Part shown: positions 34,985 to 48,544 of the stretch, piece by piece | How the letters are laid out: every line of letters starts with the position of its first letter | How positions within the stretch are numbered: the stretch's first letter is position 1 | DNA from: Cristatella mucedo | Lineage: Eukaryota > Bryozoa > Phylactolaemata > Cristatellidae | DNA: 64,000 bases | NCBI GenBank assembly: GCA_009760855.2 | Contig: WPIO01000001.1 | Span: forward strand, 11,109,501-11,173,500 | Direction: 5' to 3' | The notes under the pieces: generated by a model | The model's input: only the letters and a program-made list of their open reading frames with translations | Databases searched by the model: none | What the model was told of the DNA's origin: nothing | Position numbers and translations under genes: made by a program

Positions 34985-35145
34985 AAGATTTGGCCCAGTG
35001 GTTAAGGTGCCCTCCCTGACCAAGGTCAAGGTGATTGTATTTAATGATCCGTGGTCGTGGGCTCGAGCCCATGTGGCATGTGTGAAGCTCCTGAATAGAG
35101 ATTGATTTCTCTTAGGGCGATATACAAGTGAATAATATTTTATAT
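34985..35145 (+). mobile_element. tRNA-derived SINE, type A (copy 4)
   Basis: The A box is TGGCCCAGTGG (34991-35001), followed by a head with a 25-bp insertion (CAAGGTGATTGTATTTAATG), B box GGGCTCGAGCC (35059-35069), stem-loop AGAGAttgattTCTCT and TATACAAGTGAATAA. Confidence 0.85.
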
Positions 35146-36523
35146 TAATTATTTATTTTCCATTTAGGAGAAGCTACTTATTTCGGTGATAGATGTGTGT
35201 TCGGTTCGGTTGTTATGGACAATTCTTTGTTTGAGATTGTGTGCTATGATGCTGTGTGTAACCACATGAATGGATTACTGATAATGCTGATGCTTGTGCT
35301 GCTCTGCTGTTAGTGTGTTCAATCAATAGACAAATGTCTTTGAAATCGTGTGACCATGTCTTAGGTATGCACCTAATATATATGCACCTAATGGTTTCGT
35401 GGTTTCAAAGCCCTCTTCCATCTGGTGCTGACATACTGCATTTGCAGCTGTTACCATGTAATGTACCTTGCTTGTAGAAATCCCAAGACGTCCGATCAAC
35501 TTTTGCATTTAGATACCCACATATGCATGAGAAAGCCTCGTAAGAATGTAAAAGGCATAAATAAGTACAATCTATATTGCAGCCAATAGTAATAGGTCTA
35601 AATAAAAAATATTAACGAAGTAGCATGTTTGCTAACTGCAATGAAATCTTCAGTTCCATTGTCCTTCTGGTGATTGGCTTAGTGACCGTGGTATGTGTCA
35701 CTGTGCGACTCATACTTAAACGCCTAGGTAGTTATATGAGTTACATGTGTAGGAATCACTAGGCGTATTCTTTTACTATATTCAAGTTCTTGTGTGGAAG
35801 TTGGTGAATGTACGCTGCCCTGCAAAGTTTTCCATGTCCTTGTCAACCCTAGTTTTACTTGCCTTATCTTTGTCTGCCACCTCGGATGGCCATTAGTAAA
35901 AGCTAGGGATGTGAAGCTACTCGTTGTCTGCACACGTGAAACAACCATAAAGTATGTGACTCAGCAGAATCCACATTGCAGAATCGTCACAAGGCCTCTG
36001 CGTAGCTACACGGTTTTGATGGGGCATAGCATGTATAATGCATATGCATGCATAGCTCTTGGTCCTTTTTCGCATTCATCATGCTTTGGCCTGAGTTGAT
36101 CCTGGACTGCTCAAGCTGTCAGTATTCTGTGCTGTTTAATGCCACTCCCGTTAGCATCTTTCTTGGAGAGTCCTTTAAGAGCAATTGAAGACCGAGGTCA
36201 GCCCCGGCCATGATTAATTCTGTGCATTAAAAAAGTCAGCTTTTCTCAAGGATTGTGCATACTACAGTAAACACTCTTTTAATTGCAAGCACTCCGAAAA
36301 TTCTTATGCATTCAGAGAGCTATGCATTTGCTGAATATGGAGCCATATGAAGAAGCCGGATATGTGTGGGAGAATGTTCTGTGCCGTAGGAGAGATTATG
36401 CAATTAGGAAATGCAGTTAGGGAGGGCTGTACCTGCTCGTTGTTACCTAATTACTGATGAGGTTGGCTACTAGCTTGGCATCGGTGACCTTGATAATCAG
36501 TGAACAAGTGTCATGTGCCTTGT

Positions 36524-36672
36524 GTAGGTGTGATACACCGTATCTACCTACATTGCTTGATATCACTCACCATTCAAGTGCGTTTCCCTTTGCAGCAAAT
36601 CTTGTGGCGCCTAGAAAGAGATTGAGTTCTCTGAGGGCACTTATCAAGTGTATTATTATTATTATTATTGCT
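36524..36672 (+). mobile_element. LINE family 1, 3' UTR and tail
   Basis: TATCACTCACCATTCAAGTG, CCCTTTGCAGCAAAT, GCGCCTAGAAAGAGATTGAG, stem-loop AGAGAttgagtTCTCT, CACTTATCAAGTG and (TTA)n. Confidence 0.87.
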
Positions 36673-37680
36673 ACATTGGTTATGAGCAGCCATTTGATCG
36701 GGATGTATGAACAGTCTGAATCTTGTCTATGCAGCGCTTTCAACAGCAGGTCGGAGGTTCACATCTGGCAAAGATTTGACAAGAGCAGTGTTTGTTTGTT
36801 TTATCGAAGCAAAGCAGAGAATAGTTCTCATAGCCCCTGGTAACTGGAGCTAATTACTGTTTAGTATTTAGAACTGGCACTGCAATCCAGGCTCAAATAG
36901 ATTGATACTGTAAGTATTGTGTCCATTAAGTTAGGACCAGCATCGATTGAATGACTGCTTGAGCAGAACAAATCTAGGTGGTCAAAGGTAGGTGCCTTAC
37001 TCAATCCACGTTTAAGGTCTCTTTCGAGGCACTTCAAATAGGCTGACGGTGGATCATATCAACTGATTAGTGATCGAAAGCATCCATTTTCCGACTTGCA
37101 GAGAACGTCCGAGGGATATTTTGATTAAATCTGTTGCTCGAGTGGCAGTAGCCCATCGCCAATAGGTGGCCAGGCCCAAAGCTACAGCATCTTTCGATAA
37201 GCCAAACTGCCGCGTTCAGTGTGTCTGCCACAGCCTTTGGTATTTTCTAAGAAACCCCCTACCCAGATCTCGAATTCCAGCTCATTTGTTTATTATTAGT
37301 TGGTGTCATAGCCTGCATAGCAACTGAAGCAACATAAAATTATTTCTACATCTGCTGGCTGTGACAGATGTTTTATCTGCTGAACAGAGCCCTGTCATTG
37401 ATGAGTCTGTTGAAGCTCAGAGTTTAACTTCTGATGGACCTGTCTCATATGTCAAGCCTTGAGGAAAACCGTGGGTACATCCATAAAATGATCAGAGAAC
37501 GTGCACAGTCACAAGTGAACTCACAAGCCAAGATCATTCAATTCTAGCAGTTTGCTGATATCTAGGAAGCAAGGCACACCTTAAATTTGAGAGAATATAC
37601 CATCTTATCAAAAGCATTAGCTAAACATGACTGAGTGCACATATAGATAAGATGCATATATGTATATGCTATGGCTGTAA

Positions 37681-37850
<170 letters not shown>

Positions 37851-37949
37851 GCATGTGGGCTTACATGTATCATCAAGCAAAAAAAAGGAGAGAGCTACAC
37901 ATCGTCAGCATTAAATGTAGTGTAAGGGGTTGTCATACCAATGGCTGAA

Positions 37950-38755
37950 CGACTGTCTTGCTGTTTACTTAGCCGACATTTGGACTTATATGGCAGCTAA
38001 CTTCCTTAGATCAATTGCTATAAGGTGTCGACAAATTCTTTTTGGACGATTAGATGTCACTTAGAAGTTAGAAAGTCTCACTCTCAAAATTGGCTTACGA
38101 AGCATCTCTTTTGTTGCATCTGCATGGAATCTGAATGACCTCTTCCAAAACTGCCCTTTGCTTGCTGACCACATCAGCTTAGCTCACCCAGCATCTTTTT
38201 TGTTGCCTCTGCATGGAGTCTGAACGTCCTCTTGCTTGGCAAGCACATCAGCTCCACAGATAGTTGGCTGACTTTGAGTTGTATATCAAAAGCAAAAGTT
38301 CAGGCATGCCTAGTTAAGAGTAGCACCACCAAATTAGTCCATATATATTTGAAAGTAAACCTAGACTTCTGTAACTCTCACCTTGCAGGTCTGCCTACGT
38401 CCTGTGCGGTAAGGTATACAATCCTGCAGTGGGCAATCTTTTATTGCCAACTGCAAGTGGGGATAGCTGTTAAGGCTTTTCTGTGACTATACAAATGAGG
38501 CTGTTAAATCAGCCAATATAATTCCTTTTCTCACAGACCTGCAGTGTCCTCCCATCAAGCAGTACACGGGCTTCAGGATCCTGTTACTCATTTTGGGTCC
38601 CTTCATTATCTTGCTCCTGCTTACCTATATGAACTTTTCTTCTCCTCGGTATGCCCTTGCACCACCTGCTCCACTGACTCTGGATGTTTCCTTGTGCCTC
38701 CAATTAACCTCAATTCGCCCAAGGTCTGGAACTCAGCTGACTGACCTTTATTTAA
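37950..38755 (+). mobile_element. LINE family 3 remnant, C-terminal half, with a SINE inside
   Basis: Shifted frames give LADIWTYMAANFLRS, LESLTLKIG, DHISLAHPAS and FCNSHLAGLPTS (38371-38405). A headless SINE follows, then LQCPPIKQY, HYLAPAYLYELFFSS, CSTDSGCFLVPPINLNSPKV and WNSAD, ending near 38745. A near-repeat CTCTTTTGTTGCATCTGCAT (38104-38123 and 38189-38213) is an internal duplication. Stops are frequent. Confidence 0.72.
38408..38517 (+). mobile_element. Headless SINE, type B/C, inside a LINE
   Basis: TGCAGTGGGCAA and TTGCCAACTGCA (38424-38453) make the body hairpin. They are followed by TAGCtgttaaGGCT and the tail GAGGCTGTTAAATCAGCC. The tRNA head is cut off, and the split LINE resumes at about 38520. 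Confidence 0.82.
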
Positions 38756-38764
38756 TGAGATTCA

Positions 38765-40140
38765 AAGCAATTAATAGTAATAACTATAAGTTGATTGTGG
38801 AGCACCCTTAGAGCATGCAAGTACCATCCTTAAGCGAACGTGCAAAAGCACACAAGGAGCAGCTTAAGCGCATCGGTTAGTCAGATTCCATGATAGTAGC
38901 ATGCACCGAATCATGCACACCTAGGCAGGCAAACCACTCAGGAACTAAAAAAGTCATTTTCCCTGGGGCGGAGGTAAAGCTTACCGGAACCGACACGTCT
39001 TAACGTGAGAATCGCATTAAGCCAAGTCATTGAAGGTGGTGACAGACGACGGAAGTGAGTTTTAGTCTTTCACGCAAGTATACTGAAGGCCTGATCACCA
39101 AAAGATTTCAATTTAGTGCAGGGAACTGGGCGCCGACTGAAAGCCAAGGAGTGGATGTGCGAGAGCATACTGGAAGAGCAAGGGGGTCGGATAGTTAGGC
39201 TGGTATAACTGTGTGAATAGACATGTGAGCCAGAAAAAGCATCTTGAATTCGATTCGATGCTAGACAGGAGCCCAGTGAAGCCCATATCGGTGTTGTGAT
39301 TTTGCAGCTACACTGTTGACCAGAGACCAGACGAGCTGCCGCAGTTTTGCACCAGTTTCCGTCAATTAAGGTCACAGGCTGACGTGAACTAGTTTGTCGG
39401 TCGTTCTCTTAACTAAGCAGGTACTGAATTAGGCCGGGCTCCTTAGCTAAAAGTACGCCGACTTGACTGTGGAGCCGATGTGCTTGTCCAATGACAAGTC
39501 GTTTTGGATTCGCTCGATTACGGACAGGTATCATTGGAGTGATCCTAGATGGTTGAATCTTGAGGGTAAGATCTTCCAACTTAAGGGTGGCATTAGGCTG
39601 TCTATAGCTAGTAGGTTGGTCTTATCGTAGTTCGGCTTCAGGAATTCGTGGCCGTCCGAGCGCACATGTCATCGGTGCAGGCTGAAAGCAAATTAAGTGA
39701 GTTGGATGAGTGGTTAGACAGGTATAAGGATAGGTAGAGCTGGGTGTCATCGGTGTAGAGAAAGTCAAGATACTGTTTGGCGATTACACCGGCCAGATAG
39801 AGAGTATAGATATCGAAAACAAGCGGCCTAAGACAGAACCCTAAGGTTACCCATTCTGTAAGGACTCCTTAGATAACTATCGACCATTTCAATCTATACT
39901 CTTGATATTTCTCGTTGAGTATGACTTAACACAATTTAACACTGTGCCAGTGATACGTAGGCATACGGTGATGTCCTCTGGAAGAATCTGGTGGTCGATA
40001 GCATCAAATGCTGCTAATAGATCCTGGAGAACCAGCAGAGAGGTCTTATCCTGATCAATATTGTTTAGAAGGTCATCGTAAAACTGAGGCAGAAGAGTTT
40101 ATATCAAAAGGTTGGCTTTAAGTCCGGATTGGAACTTGAA
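38765..40140 (-). mobile_element. LINE family 3 copy, RT to 3' region, reverse
   Basis: From 40140 leftward on the - strand: FQSGLKANLLI, LLVLQDLLAAFDAIDHQILP (about 40060-39985), SVLGRLFSISILYSLAG, the active site FLYTDDTQLYLSLYL with intact YTDD (39746-39757), LKLEDLTLKIQPSRI, GNWCKTAAARLVSGQQ and KLKSFGDQAFSILA, then an unclear 3' UTR. Both RT aspartates are kept, but stops and frameshifts lie elsewhere. It meets the + strand remnant at 37950-38755 tail to tail. Confidence 0.78.
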
Positions 40141-41899
40141 AAAAGTGTATACGTTTGTTACAGCATATACTGGGTCCGTTTGAATAATTCTTTCATGTAC
40201 ATGTGCGTGCTGCAAACTTGCATGTTATTATCACTATAAAGTTGGAATTCTTCCTTTTCAGCTAATGTGATTTGCCGAAAGTGAGATTTAGTTATCCAAG
40301 TGTTATAAAATAGTTATTATTATTGATATAAATGCAGACCTGCAATGTGCCTCTTGGACATAAATAACCACTTAATAAGATCCATCCAAGATTCTTTGGC
40401 AAAGGTGACCGTGATGATGCGCTTGTTGGGCATGACTGAATCACTAACATGACCATTATCTGTGGTGGCAGGCGGAAGAAGCTTGTATCCGCCAGCATAA
40501 AGGCATTTCGGCAAACCTTTCTTCGTCAGGCGTTACCATGCAGTACATGAAGACCTGCTCTCACTCATTCATTTGCCGATATGGGGTAAAATGGTTAAGA
40601 GACTCAGCTAATGGCCTGACTTGGGTAGGGTGTATAGTATAGAGCCCAAACGTCCCCTGCCTGCTTTCCTTCGACTTCGGAAGGATGTGCTTCGTTGATT
40701 TCTGGAGTTGAACCCTGGGCAATCAATGCCGAGGGCAAGCATCGTAACACAACTGCCCATTTCAACACCGGCACTCATCCTGCGTTTGCAGATCAATTGC
40801 ATCATGATAGAGAGCCGTGTGCAGAATATCACTGTAAAACGACTTCCATTCAGCAACTACTTGTTGGTATGAGTGCATGCATTTGGTTCCATTATCTATT
40901 CAAGATCCGTGGATAAGAAGTTGAGGTTTTGGAGAAGGAGCGGATGCAGTTTACAAGTATAGCACAGCTGTGCCTATCCACCATAGCATTTTGTGCAAGG
41001 GCAATCACTTTCTTATGCAACTGAGCCATTCATGGAGGCCACTCGGTGAGCTTGCTGACAATGGAATGGCTCTTGGAGTTTGCTCACTTGTGGCATGCAA
41101 CAGTCGGCTGAAATCCAGTGCACGAGTATTTCTACCAAGAAGTCCGATCTTTAATCAGTTTGCCTAGCTGCAATAGTGCAGGCAATACTTTGTTACATCT
41201 GTGCTCGGCAAGTGAATCAGTGGTCAGAGTCTGCCTTGGTCATTCAAAACAGCCAACGTGACTCATTTCCCAGGTCACTGTAGTCGTTGCCTTCTTTCTC
41301 TCGGCCCCCCCCCCGAGTAACCTTAGCAGCTTTTTCTGGACCTCTCTGGTTTGCTATCGTGATATCGTGATCCTAAAGGATCAAGTGAAGGCAGCTTTGG
41401 CAACATTTGGCCCACATTCGACGTGGTCTAGCCGAGCCACCTGTAAGTTAGCAATGTGCTTCGTATGAGCTGTGAGGCCGGCGATTAAGGTGCCGAATTC
41501 AGAGGACGAGTTTGCAGGTTTGCCTTCTCGTGCCGGAAGGTTCAATGTACACTCTACTGCTCAAGCTAGTATTAGTGTTCAGCATGCGGGCATGGAGCTG
41601 GAGGACGTATTCGTCAGAGACCATTGACGTGAAGTAGGAGCAGCTATGCAGCTGCTTGATTTTTAGCAGCTGCTTAAGGGATGCTGATCGTAAGCAGTGC
41701 ATGCTTTTTCCTGTGTGATCCAGTGTGTTTCCAGCATGACCAGGTGCAAAAATTCTATCAACTGTAAGCATTAGGCACTGCTGCGATGGGGTAGGGAGAG
41801 GCTTTAGATAGCTAAGCACTCACTCATAGTTTATTATTGACTATTACGGTATGAGGCTTTAGGCTGAGGATCCTTCTGGACTTAGCTTTTTTATTGCAA

Positions 41900-42025
41900 C
41901 CCCTGGTTTGGCCAGGGTCAGGTTCTCACCTTTAATGACCGAAGTTGTGGGCTCGAGCCCTGTGGCATATGTATAGGGGCCAGATAGAGGTTAAGTTCTG
42001 TTATGGCACTCTACAAATGAATTGA
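41900..42025 (+). mobile_element. tRNA-derived SINE, type A (copy 5, decayed)
   Basis: GGTTTGGCCAGGGTCAGGTT is a worn A-box region. B box GGGCTCGAGCC (41950-41960), CTGTGGCATATGTATA, AGAGGTTAAGTTCTG and CTCTACAAATGAATTG follow. Confidence 0.78.
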
Positions 42026-44711
42026 ATAGCAGTATAATATTATTATATTGAACGTGTCACACCCCAGGTTCCACTGAAGTGAGGGGTGAGGCAAAAAGGA
42101 CTAGGGGTTACGCAGCAGAGGGTAGGGGCGAAACGTCAATTTTCTGGGTGGCCCAGCAATGCCGGTGCTCAGCTCCCAGTGTCTTCATCATGTGCTGGCC
42201 TAATTAATGTTTTCATCTTAGGAAGGTCATATGTGCCAAAACAGCTTGCCACTTAGTTGCTAGGGTAAGAGCATTTGTGTCTCATCGGATGACAGCAGTT
42301 TTTGAGCCCGATGCATGGCGGCATTCTTATTTTAATATCTTATTAATCATTATTATGAATTTTTTGTATACGATGTCTATCTAGAGCTTGTAATAGTGAC
42401 ACGGCAGTGCTCGCGGAACCCAGTGATTGCCACAGTGCTGGAAGTGTCATGAATCGCACCATAGCTGCTTGGACCCCATTGAGATCAAAAGTTAACATGC
42501 ATTTAGACAAGCAAACTGCTGCGTTCACACTGCACCGTCAGAACCGTGGGAGCTGTCATAGCATAATACGAGAAAAACATACTGCCGGGCCATCACTAAG
42601 AGGTGGAAAATAGCTCGCGATCGTCTTTAGGCTGGATACAGAGCCGTGAAAGCGCTCGACCCGACCGCCAGCAGCAATAAGGCTTGCCGAGGCACGAGGC
42701 CTGGCAGGCCTTTCCTCTGACGTGCGACCTTGCCGAGGTGCCTTTCTGAGTCATTTATCGCGATGGAGAAGCACGTGACACCCAGCCTGCAAGTGCTGCT
42801 GGTGCTGCCCCATCGACCCTCCCCCATCCAAGACCTGCTGCCAGAATTGCCTGCCCATCGAGTAGCCTGCTCTGCTGGGGTGGGCGGTTGGTAGTGGTGG
42901 TGCTCGAGGGAGGTCGGTCCAGTTTGTCAAATGGCCCATTCCATGCCACAGCCATGGCTACAATGCTTGGCCGCGGTCACAGTGGCAGCCTCGAAAGATT
43001 GCAAGCCCAATCCACCTCCAGCCCCTCCCCCAAAAGGCGAGGCTTCAAAGACATCAGCTGTAGGTTTTACGAGAGGTGCCCGACCACAATCCGGAAACAT
43101 TGCATCTCTTCTGCACCTTGTTGCTTTGCATAGTTGTTGTACTGCATGCTCGGCACACGATGTGAGTGCACGCGACTTGAGCGTTCGAGGGCATGCAGTC
43201 CCTGTGAGGGCATGCATGTAAGTGCAGTCGGCGCTGTCTAAGCGCCCCTCTTTGTTTGCACATACTCTCTGACTGTATTGAAAATTCTAAAGCCGATGCC
43301 ATACACTGGGTGTAACTGACAAACTAGCTCTAGCTGATTATGGATTTAGGTAGTAGCATTCAACGTTGCTTTTGCTGCTGAAGTGGCTGAAAGTTGCTGC
43401 TTATATAATTATTCTGAGCATAGAAGCAAGCATATTTTTATAGGCAGTGCACACAAGGAGAAACCTTAATTACGTTAGCATGAGCTTGTTCATGCTATGT
43501 AAATGGTTCATTATTTGCCCATTCTTTCAGAAACTCGAGCTCAGACGTAGCAACTTTATATTCAAGGCTATTATTATTATTAACGTTTAAAGAAAAAACG
43601 AAGAACCTTAGATATTCGCAGGCGAAAGTACTAACAATCTGCTCAGCTTGGATCCTGTTATTCTTTGCCGAATTTGTCTGAGGTTGGCACGCAAGCCTTT
43701 ACTAGAGGCCATGTTCGGTGTGTTGGCTCTGTCCCCTTAAGTCTTTGAATGGTGCATTTCAACGTGGCGAGCTTCTATGCATTAGTGAAAGGTGACACGT
43801 GGTGCACATGCAGCACCGTTAGCTTGAGAGATCACTTCTGTTTGCATCATCGTCAGCAGCAGCTGCTGTACAGTGGCTCTTGTTCAGAAAACTGCTGGTA
43901 CACAAGAGCTACCACTTAAGCCTTCACCGAATAGGTCAATACTTGCAGCTGCCTTAGCCGTGGCCATTGTTTGAAGTCTGAGCCCCACAGTTTCATGCGA
44001 TGAAGCTTTGTCTAGAACCAGCAAAACGTTTTGTCCAATGGTCGTGCATTTTTCTATCTAGCTCTCGAATCCAATCGCACAGGCCAGTCTTTTTGTCGTT
44101 GTAGACGTCCCATGCATTGAACCAGACAATTGTGTCCTGTAGCATCGATGCAGCTGCTTAGGTATCTGCAGAACCACTGCTTGTGTCTCCTGGCTGAGAC
44201 ATACTTTCCTTTGGTGGTCATTTGTTAGTCAGAGCTTTTTTGTGTTAAGCATGGTTGATAATTACGAATGAGCAAAATAACTAGATTATCTTCGAGTAGA
44301 AAACCACTCAAAGGATCTGCTGTGTCACTTTAGCAATCCCTTAACGCATATACGTATGGTTTACGTGTAAGCGATTTGCTCTAATGGATCGCAAGCATTT
44401 AGGTAGTGCCTGCAGTAATAGCTGCAGAACTGTTACTTAGGGGCAAGCATAGGCAAGTGGAAAGAAGGTGGCAAGTGGAAAGAAATGGGTCCTGGCCCCT
44501 GCCCTAACCGGTGGGACATCACCGACATGCCCGTTCAACTTTTGTTTGATTGGCTATCGGTGGAAAGGTCAAGGTCTGACCACTGCTTGCAGGAAATATG
44601 TTCGGACTATTCTGTGTGCCAGCGATTGGAACATTGCAGTAGAGGACTATTATAGTCAGTGAGCTTCAACGAATGGCTTGCAGATTTGTCATTGTGTGTA
44701 TCATGTACTAG

Positions 44712-44872
44712 AGCACTGTGATCAAGCATGCTTACCGAAAGCTTCTTAGGCTTTGAGTGCTCTGTAGAAAACTCTCTTTAACATTCTCCTAACGCTCACT
44801 TAGTGTTTATGGCTTTGTGGACTTACTGGCGGATATGCATTAAATTACATACATTCGTACATGCTGATTTGC
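44712..44872 (+). mobile_element. LINE family 2, 3' tail
   Basis: ACCGAAAGCTTCTTAGGCTT, TGAGTGCTCTGTAGAAAACT, then TTTATGGCTTTGTGGACTTA and ATACATTCGTACATGCTGA. The hairpin AAGCttcttaGGCTT is present. Confidence 0.75.
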
Positions 44873-45371
44873 TCGTGGTCAGTTCTTGCTCATGACCAAA
44901 GTGGAATTTACGCCTGTGCCCCGGCTCAAGCATAGCAGAATGTGGACGTAGTAGTTCTCGGTGGCCTTGCTACTGGCTGCAACTACATGCCTTTTGTGTG
45001 TTACAACTGTCATTTGCTGTTCCGGCCGGGCTGCAGTGACCTTCGACACCTTTTGAGTGGCTATCAGGTTGGGCACCTGTTGTGGCTCCTGTGCCTATTA
45101 AAAGCAGCCGTTCTCCTGTTGATCGAGTGCTCAGGCTCTTAAGGACTAGGAAAAACTGCTGACTCCTTGCACTCCCTGACCTGCCATAAAAGCAGCCAGG
45201 TGGAGCTGTAGGCCAATGTACTACATTCAGGTCTAGCCTTGAACCGGCAAATTGAGCCCTAGTGCAGTTGCAACCGAGCTTCGACTGTACTCCACCATGT
45301 AAAGGTCACGATTAATGAAACCTTGACATGTAGCATGCGCCTCATATCTTTGGCAAGGTTGGGATGTTTGT

Positions 45372-45563
45372 GAATTTTCCAGAGTTAGCAGAGCTACCGG
45401 CTGTCAGTGGAATATTTCAAGGATTTTCTAGAGTTAGCAGAGCTACCGGATGTTAGTGGAATATTTTAGGGATTTCCTGACTTTGCAGAGCTATTGGCTG
45501 CCAGAGGAATATTTTAGGGATTTTTCAGACTTTGCTGAGCTATCGGCTTTTAGGGGAATAAAT
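45372..45563 (+). repeat. Tandem repeat, four copies of about 49 bp
   Basis: Each unit holds TTTCC(A/T)GA(G/C)TT(A/T)GCAGAGCTA, then GTGGAATATTT or a variant. GGAAT words recur at 45409, 45458, 45506 and 45555 (spacing 49, 48, 49). The units differ at several bases, so the array is old. Confidence 0.88.
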
Positions 45564-45596
45564 GCCCTGGAAACAAAGTAACATAAAGTAGAGGTT

Positions 45597-45749
45597 AGTT
45601 GATCAGACAGACTCCTTTATATAGCAGCAGAAGAGCCCTAACTGTTATCCACCCTACTTGCAGTGGACAATAAAGGGTTGCCCGCTGAAGAGCTCAAACC
45701 GTTAGACTTGGCTCGTGGATAGTGAACATCCAAACCCTGGGCTAAGACC
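45597..45749 (-). mobile_element. tRNA-derived SINE, type C, reverse, decayed
   Basis: The - strand has TAGCCCAGGGTTTGGATG (A-box region), a weak B box GGTTTGAGCTC, GGGCAACCCTTTATTGTCC, CACTGCAAGTAGGGTGG, AACAGTTAGGGCTC and GTCTGATCAAC. It is the most worn of the reverse copies. Confidence 0.72.
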
Positions 45750-45989
45750 TAGGAGCAAGCAACAAGATCTTCACTAAATATCGCCAGTACATAATACGGC
45801 CTCGGAAAGACAGTTGTGCCAAATCTTGGCAGGCTGTCATAGTAGTTCCTGCCGCTTCGGTGGGCATGGCTTCTTTTGTGTGGTCTTTGTGCTACCGATG
45901 TTACTTTTTGTTTGTCTGCTGCATTGTCTGGGTAAACGTTTGTCTTCTGTGAGCTCATTGCTAGCAGATCTCTGCAATTCCCTTTACTC

Positions 45990-46685
45990 AGGACTCCTGG
46001 CCCTTAATCGGGTGAAGCTGGAGTTGAAAACTCGGCAGCTCGTCTAGCTCGTCGTTGACTGCATACATGCTACATCGCATTGCTTCTTTCTGAGCTTAAC
46101 TTGCTCCCTATCAAGCATCGAATCGATTTCAGGATCTCGTGTCTGGCCAACAGGTCGCTTAACTCGCCTGCACCTGCCTACCTATCAGAACTCCTTGCTA
46201 CTCCTGTGTGCTCTCACACCACCTGCTCCGAAGCATCAAGTCATCTTGCGGTCCCTCCCACTAAATGTAAATCATTTGTTGATCTAGCCTTCAGCTCTCA
46301 TGCGCCAAAAATTGTTCAGCCTGCTCCCAGATGCACTCATTGCCAGTAGTTAACTTGCATCATTTAAGTCTCAGCTAAGAAATGTATCTTTTTTCTGGTG
46401 TACTTTGCGACCATACCTATTCACGATTCAGTGCATATTTCTGGCTAGAGGTTTTACTAACCGGTGTCCACCAGTGTCATCAAGTTTGCTTTAGGGATGC
46501 TGGCCCTAAGCACGATACTTGTGTGCTTTTGCATGCTTGTTTGAGCATCATACCGTTCATGTCACTAACCCTTCGTTGTTGATTCTCTTGCTGCAAGTTG
46601 TAAATCAGCCGAATAGAGATTAAGTTCTCTTATTTTGCTATGCAAAACACATACTATTATTATAATTAATTATTGTTGTTATGAA
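45990..46685 (+). mobile_element. LINE family 3, C-terminal part and tail
   Basis: LNLLPIKHRIDFRISCLANR, SLNSPAPAYLSELL, CSEASSHLAVPPTKCKSFVD and LAFSSHAPK (46090-46310) are the C-terminal block. A 3' UTR follows, then GCCGAATAGAGATTAAGTTC with stem-loop AGAGAttaagtTCTCT, and (ATT)n. The tail words GAATAGAGATTAAGTTCTC are the same as in SINE type A, which makes this family the best candidate partner. Confidence 0.8.
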
Positions 46686-48544
46686 TGCTTGCTGTTGTAA
46701 TGAAGGTTGTTGCTTTTTGCTGCTAGCATGCTGGTGGCTGAAAACAGGTTTGTAGTGTAGCAGCAGGGCATTCTGCATGTTGTCGTTCAGTGTTATTGTC
46801 CTCTATTGCCGATTGACTGCTTTAGCAGATGGTGCAAATCACTCACAGCACTCGGGTTACTATATTCTGCTTATCACCTTGTGAAGGGCTAGACGTCCTA
46901 TTGCATTTGTTGAGCTGGTTACCGGAATGCTAGCAGTGCCTGCATGTACCTGTAGTCAATTGCGTGATGATGTTGGGGTTCGGTTTGTTTAGTTGAAACT
47001 CGGCAAGCAGGCTGCGAAGCCGGTATGTACAGTGCATGTGTCAGCCGACACGGTCTATTTGTGGTCTCCGCAGGATGGACTATGAGGCTACTATGTTGGG
47101 GATTGCCGGCCACGGTAGTTTAACCATACATAATGTATTAGAACCGTGTTTATTGTTTCCCTGAATTCTCTCACTTTGTCACCTGTTAGTGCCTTTTTTA
47201 TTAGTCTTACACAATTTATAAGCAGATTGCTCTTTACTGACCAACGGAAGACTCCTCCACTTACAACTGGTTCATTTGCAGCTGTTGAGCCATACTTGGT
47301 GGGCATTGCTTCTCTGATGGTCAGTGTCGGTTGTCCCTGTGGCTATAGCTGAGCACAGAGGGCATACGTTTGGATTATCGGCTGCTGTATACTCCGGTTC
47401 AGCCGGTAGTGTATTTGCCTATCATGTTTACAGTCCAGAGGCCATGCAGGTAGTCATGAATGGGAGTGTGTCAAGGCTGGTCGTCTCATAGGTCGATTGG
47501 GAGAGCCAGTAGCACTGACCTGGTCTTGAGAGTCGCCTGCAAAGGTGGCCATGGTTAGCCGTTTGTCTACCCCCCTTACACTACCACCCTTAGCTGTAGA
47601 GGCAGTATGCAGCTGACAGCATCACTAGCACCACCCCACCTTGAAGCCTCACTATCGTTCTGCACAGCTTTGTGGCATTGCCTTGCTCCGCCCCACAGGC
47701 TTGCATGCACTCGCAAACACATATACACACGTGCACGCCCTACAGGCTTGCTTGCACCTTATGAGCAGCCCTATTTCGCAAGCGCTAGCGCTGCGCTGGT
47801 GCACACTCGCGCACACACATACATACAGGCTGTATACTAAGATGGCCATTCTCTGTGGCTGGTACTAGCTTTGGGACCTTGCTTCGCGCAGATGACTGTG
47901 CACCCACTACGGATGTGTACATAACTTTTTGTGCAGGTTGCATCTTAGCCATTGCTGCCGTGCTGCTGCAACGTGTGTTACCACCCTAAGGTGCACACAC
48001 GTGGTTAGTCCAATGCTTAGCTTGTTCCTAAACGGGGCTGGGGGGCCTTGAGGTGTTTATTTGTTTCACCCTTGCTTCCCTTCTGGGAAAATAGTCATGT
48101 GTTGGCAGCACATGTTGATTGTTAATCAGTTAGTTGCACAGATTAGATTATTGTTAGATTATGATTAGATTAGATTATTCCAAACCGTTGGCTGGAAGCA
48201 CACACAGACGGAAAAAGCTGATTGTACCATCGGCACTGCAGGCTCACTGAGGAGGCCGCAGTGCAGACTGCGAAACCTGTTCGGTGCAGCTGGTGAAGGA
48301 CACACTAACTGTGTGAGATGTGACTCTGACCACTCGTCTCATCTGCCGGTGTAATAATAATAATAATGATAATAATAACAATGGCAATACAAATAATAAT
48401 TATAGGTCTTTAGTGTATCGCCTAACGAGAACTAAATTCCATCCGAGTGCTTTGCAACTTGCTTGCAACAATATGATATATATGCTTAGAATAGCATGCA
48501 AAGGCACACACATTTCATGCTTAGGCAAACGTCAATGCCCCTGG

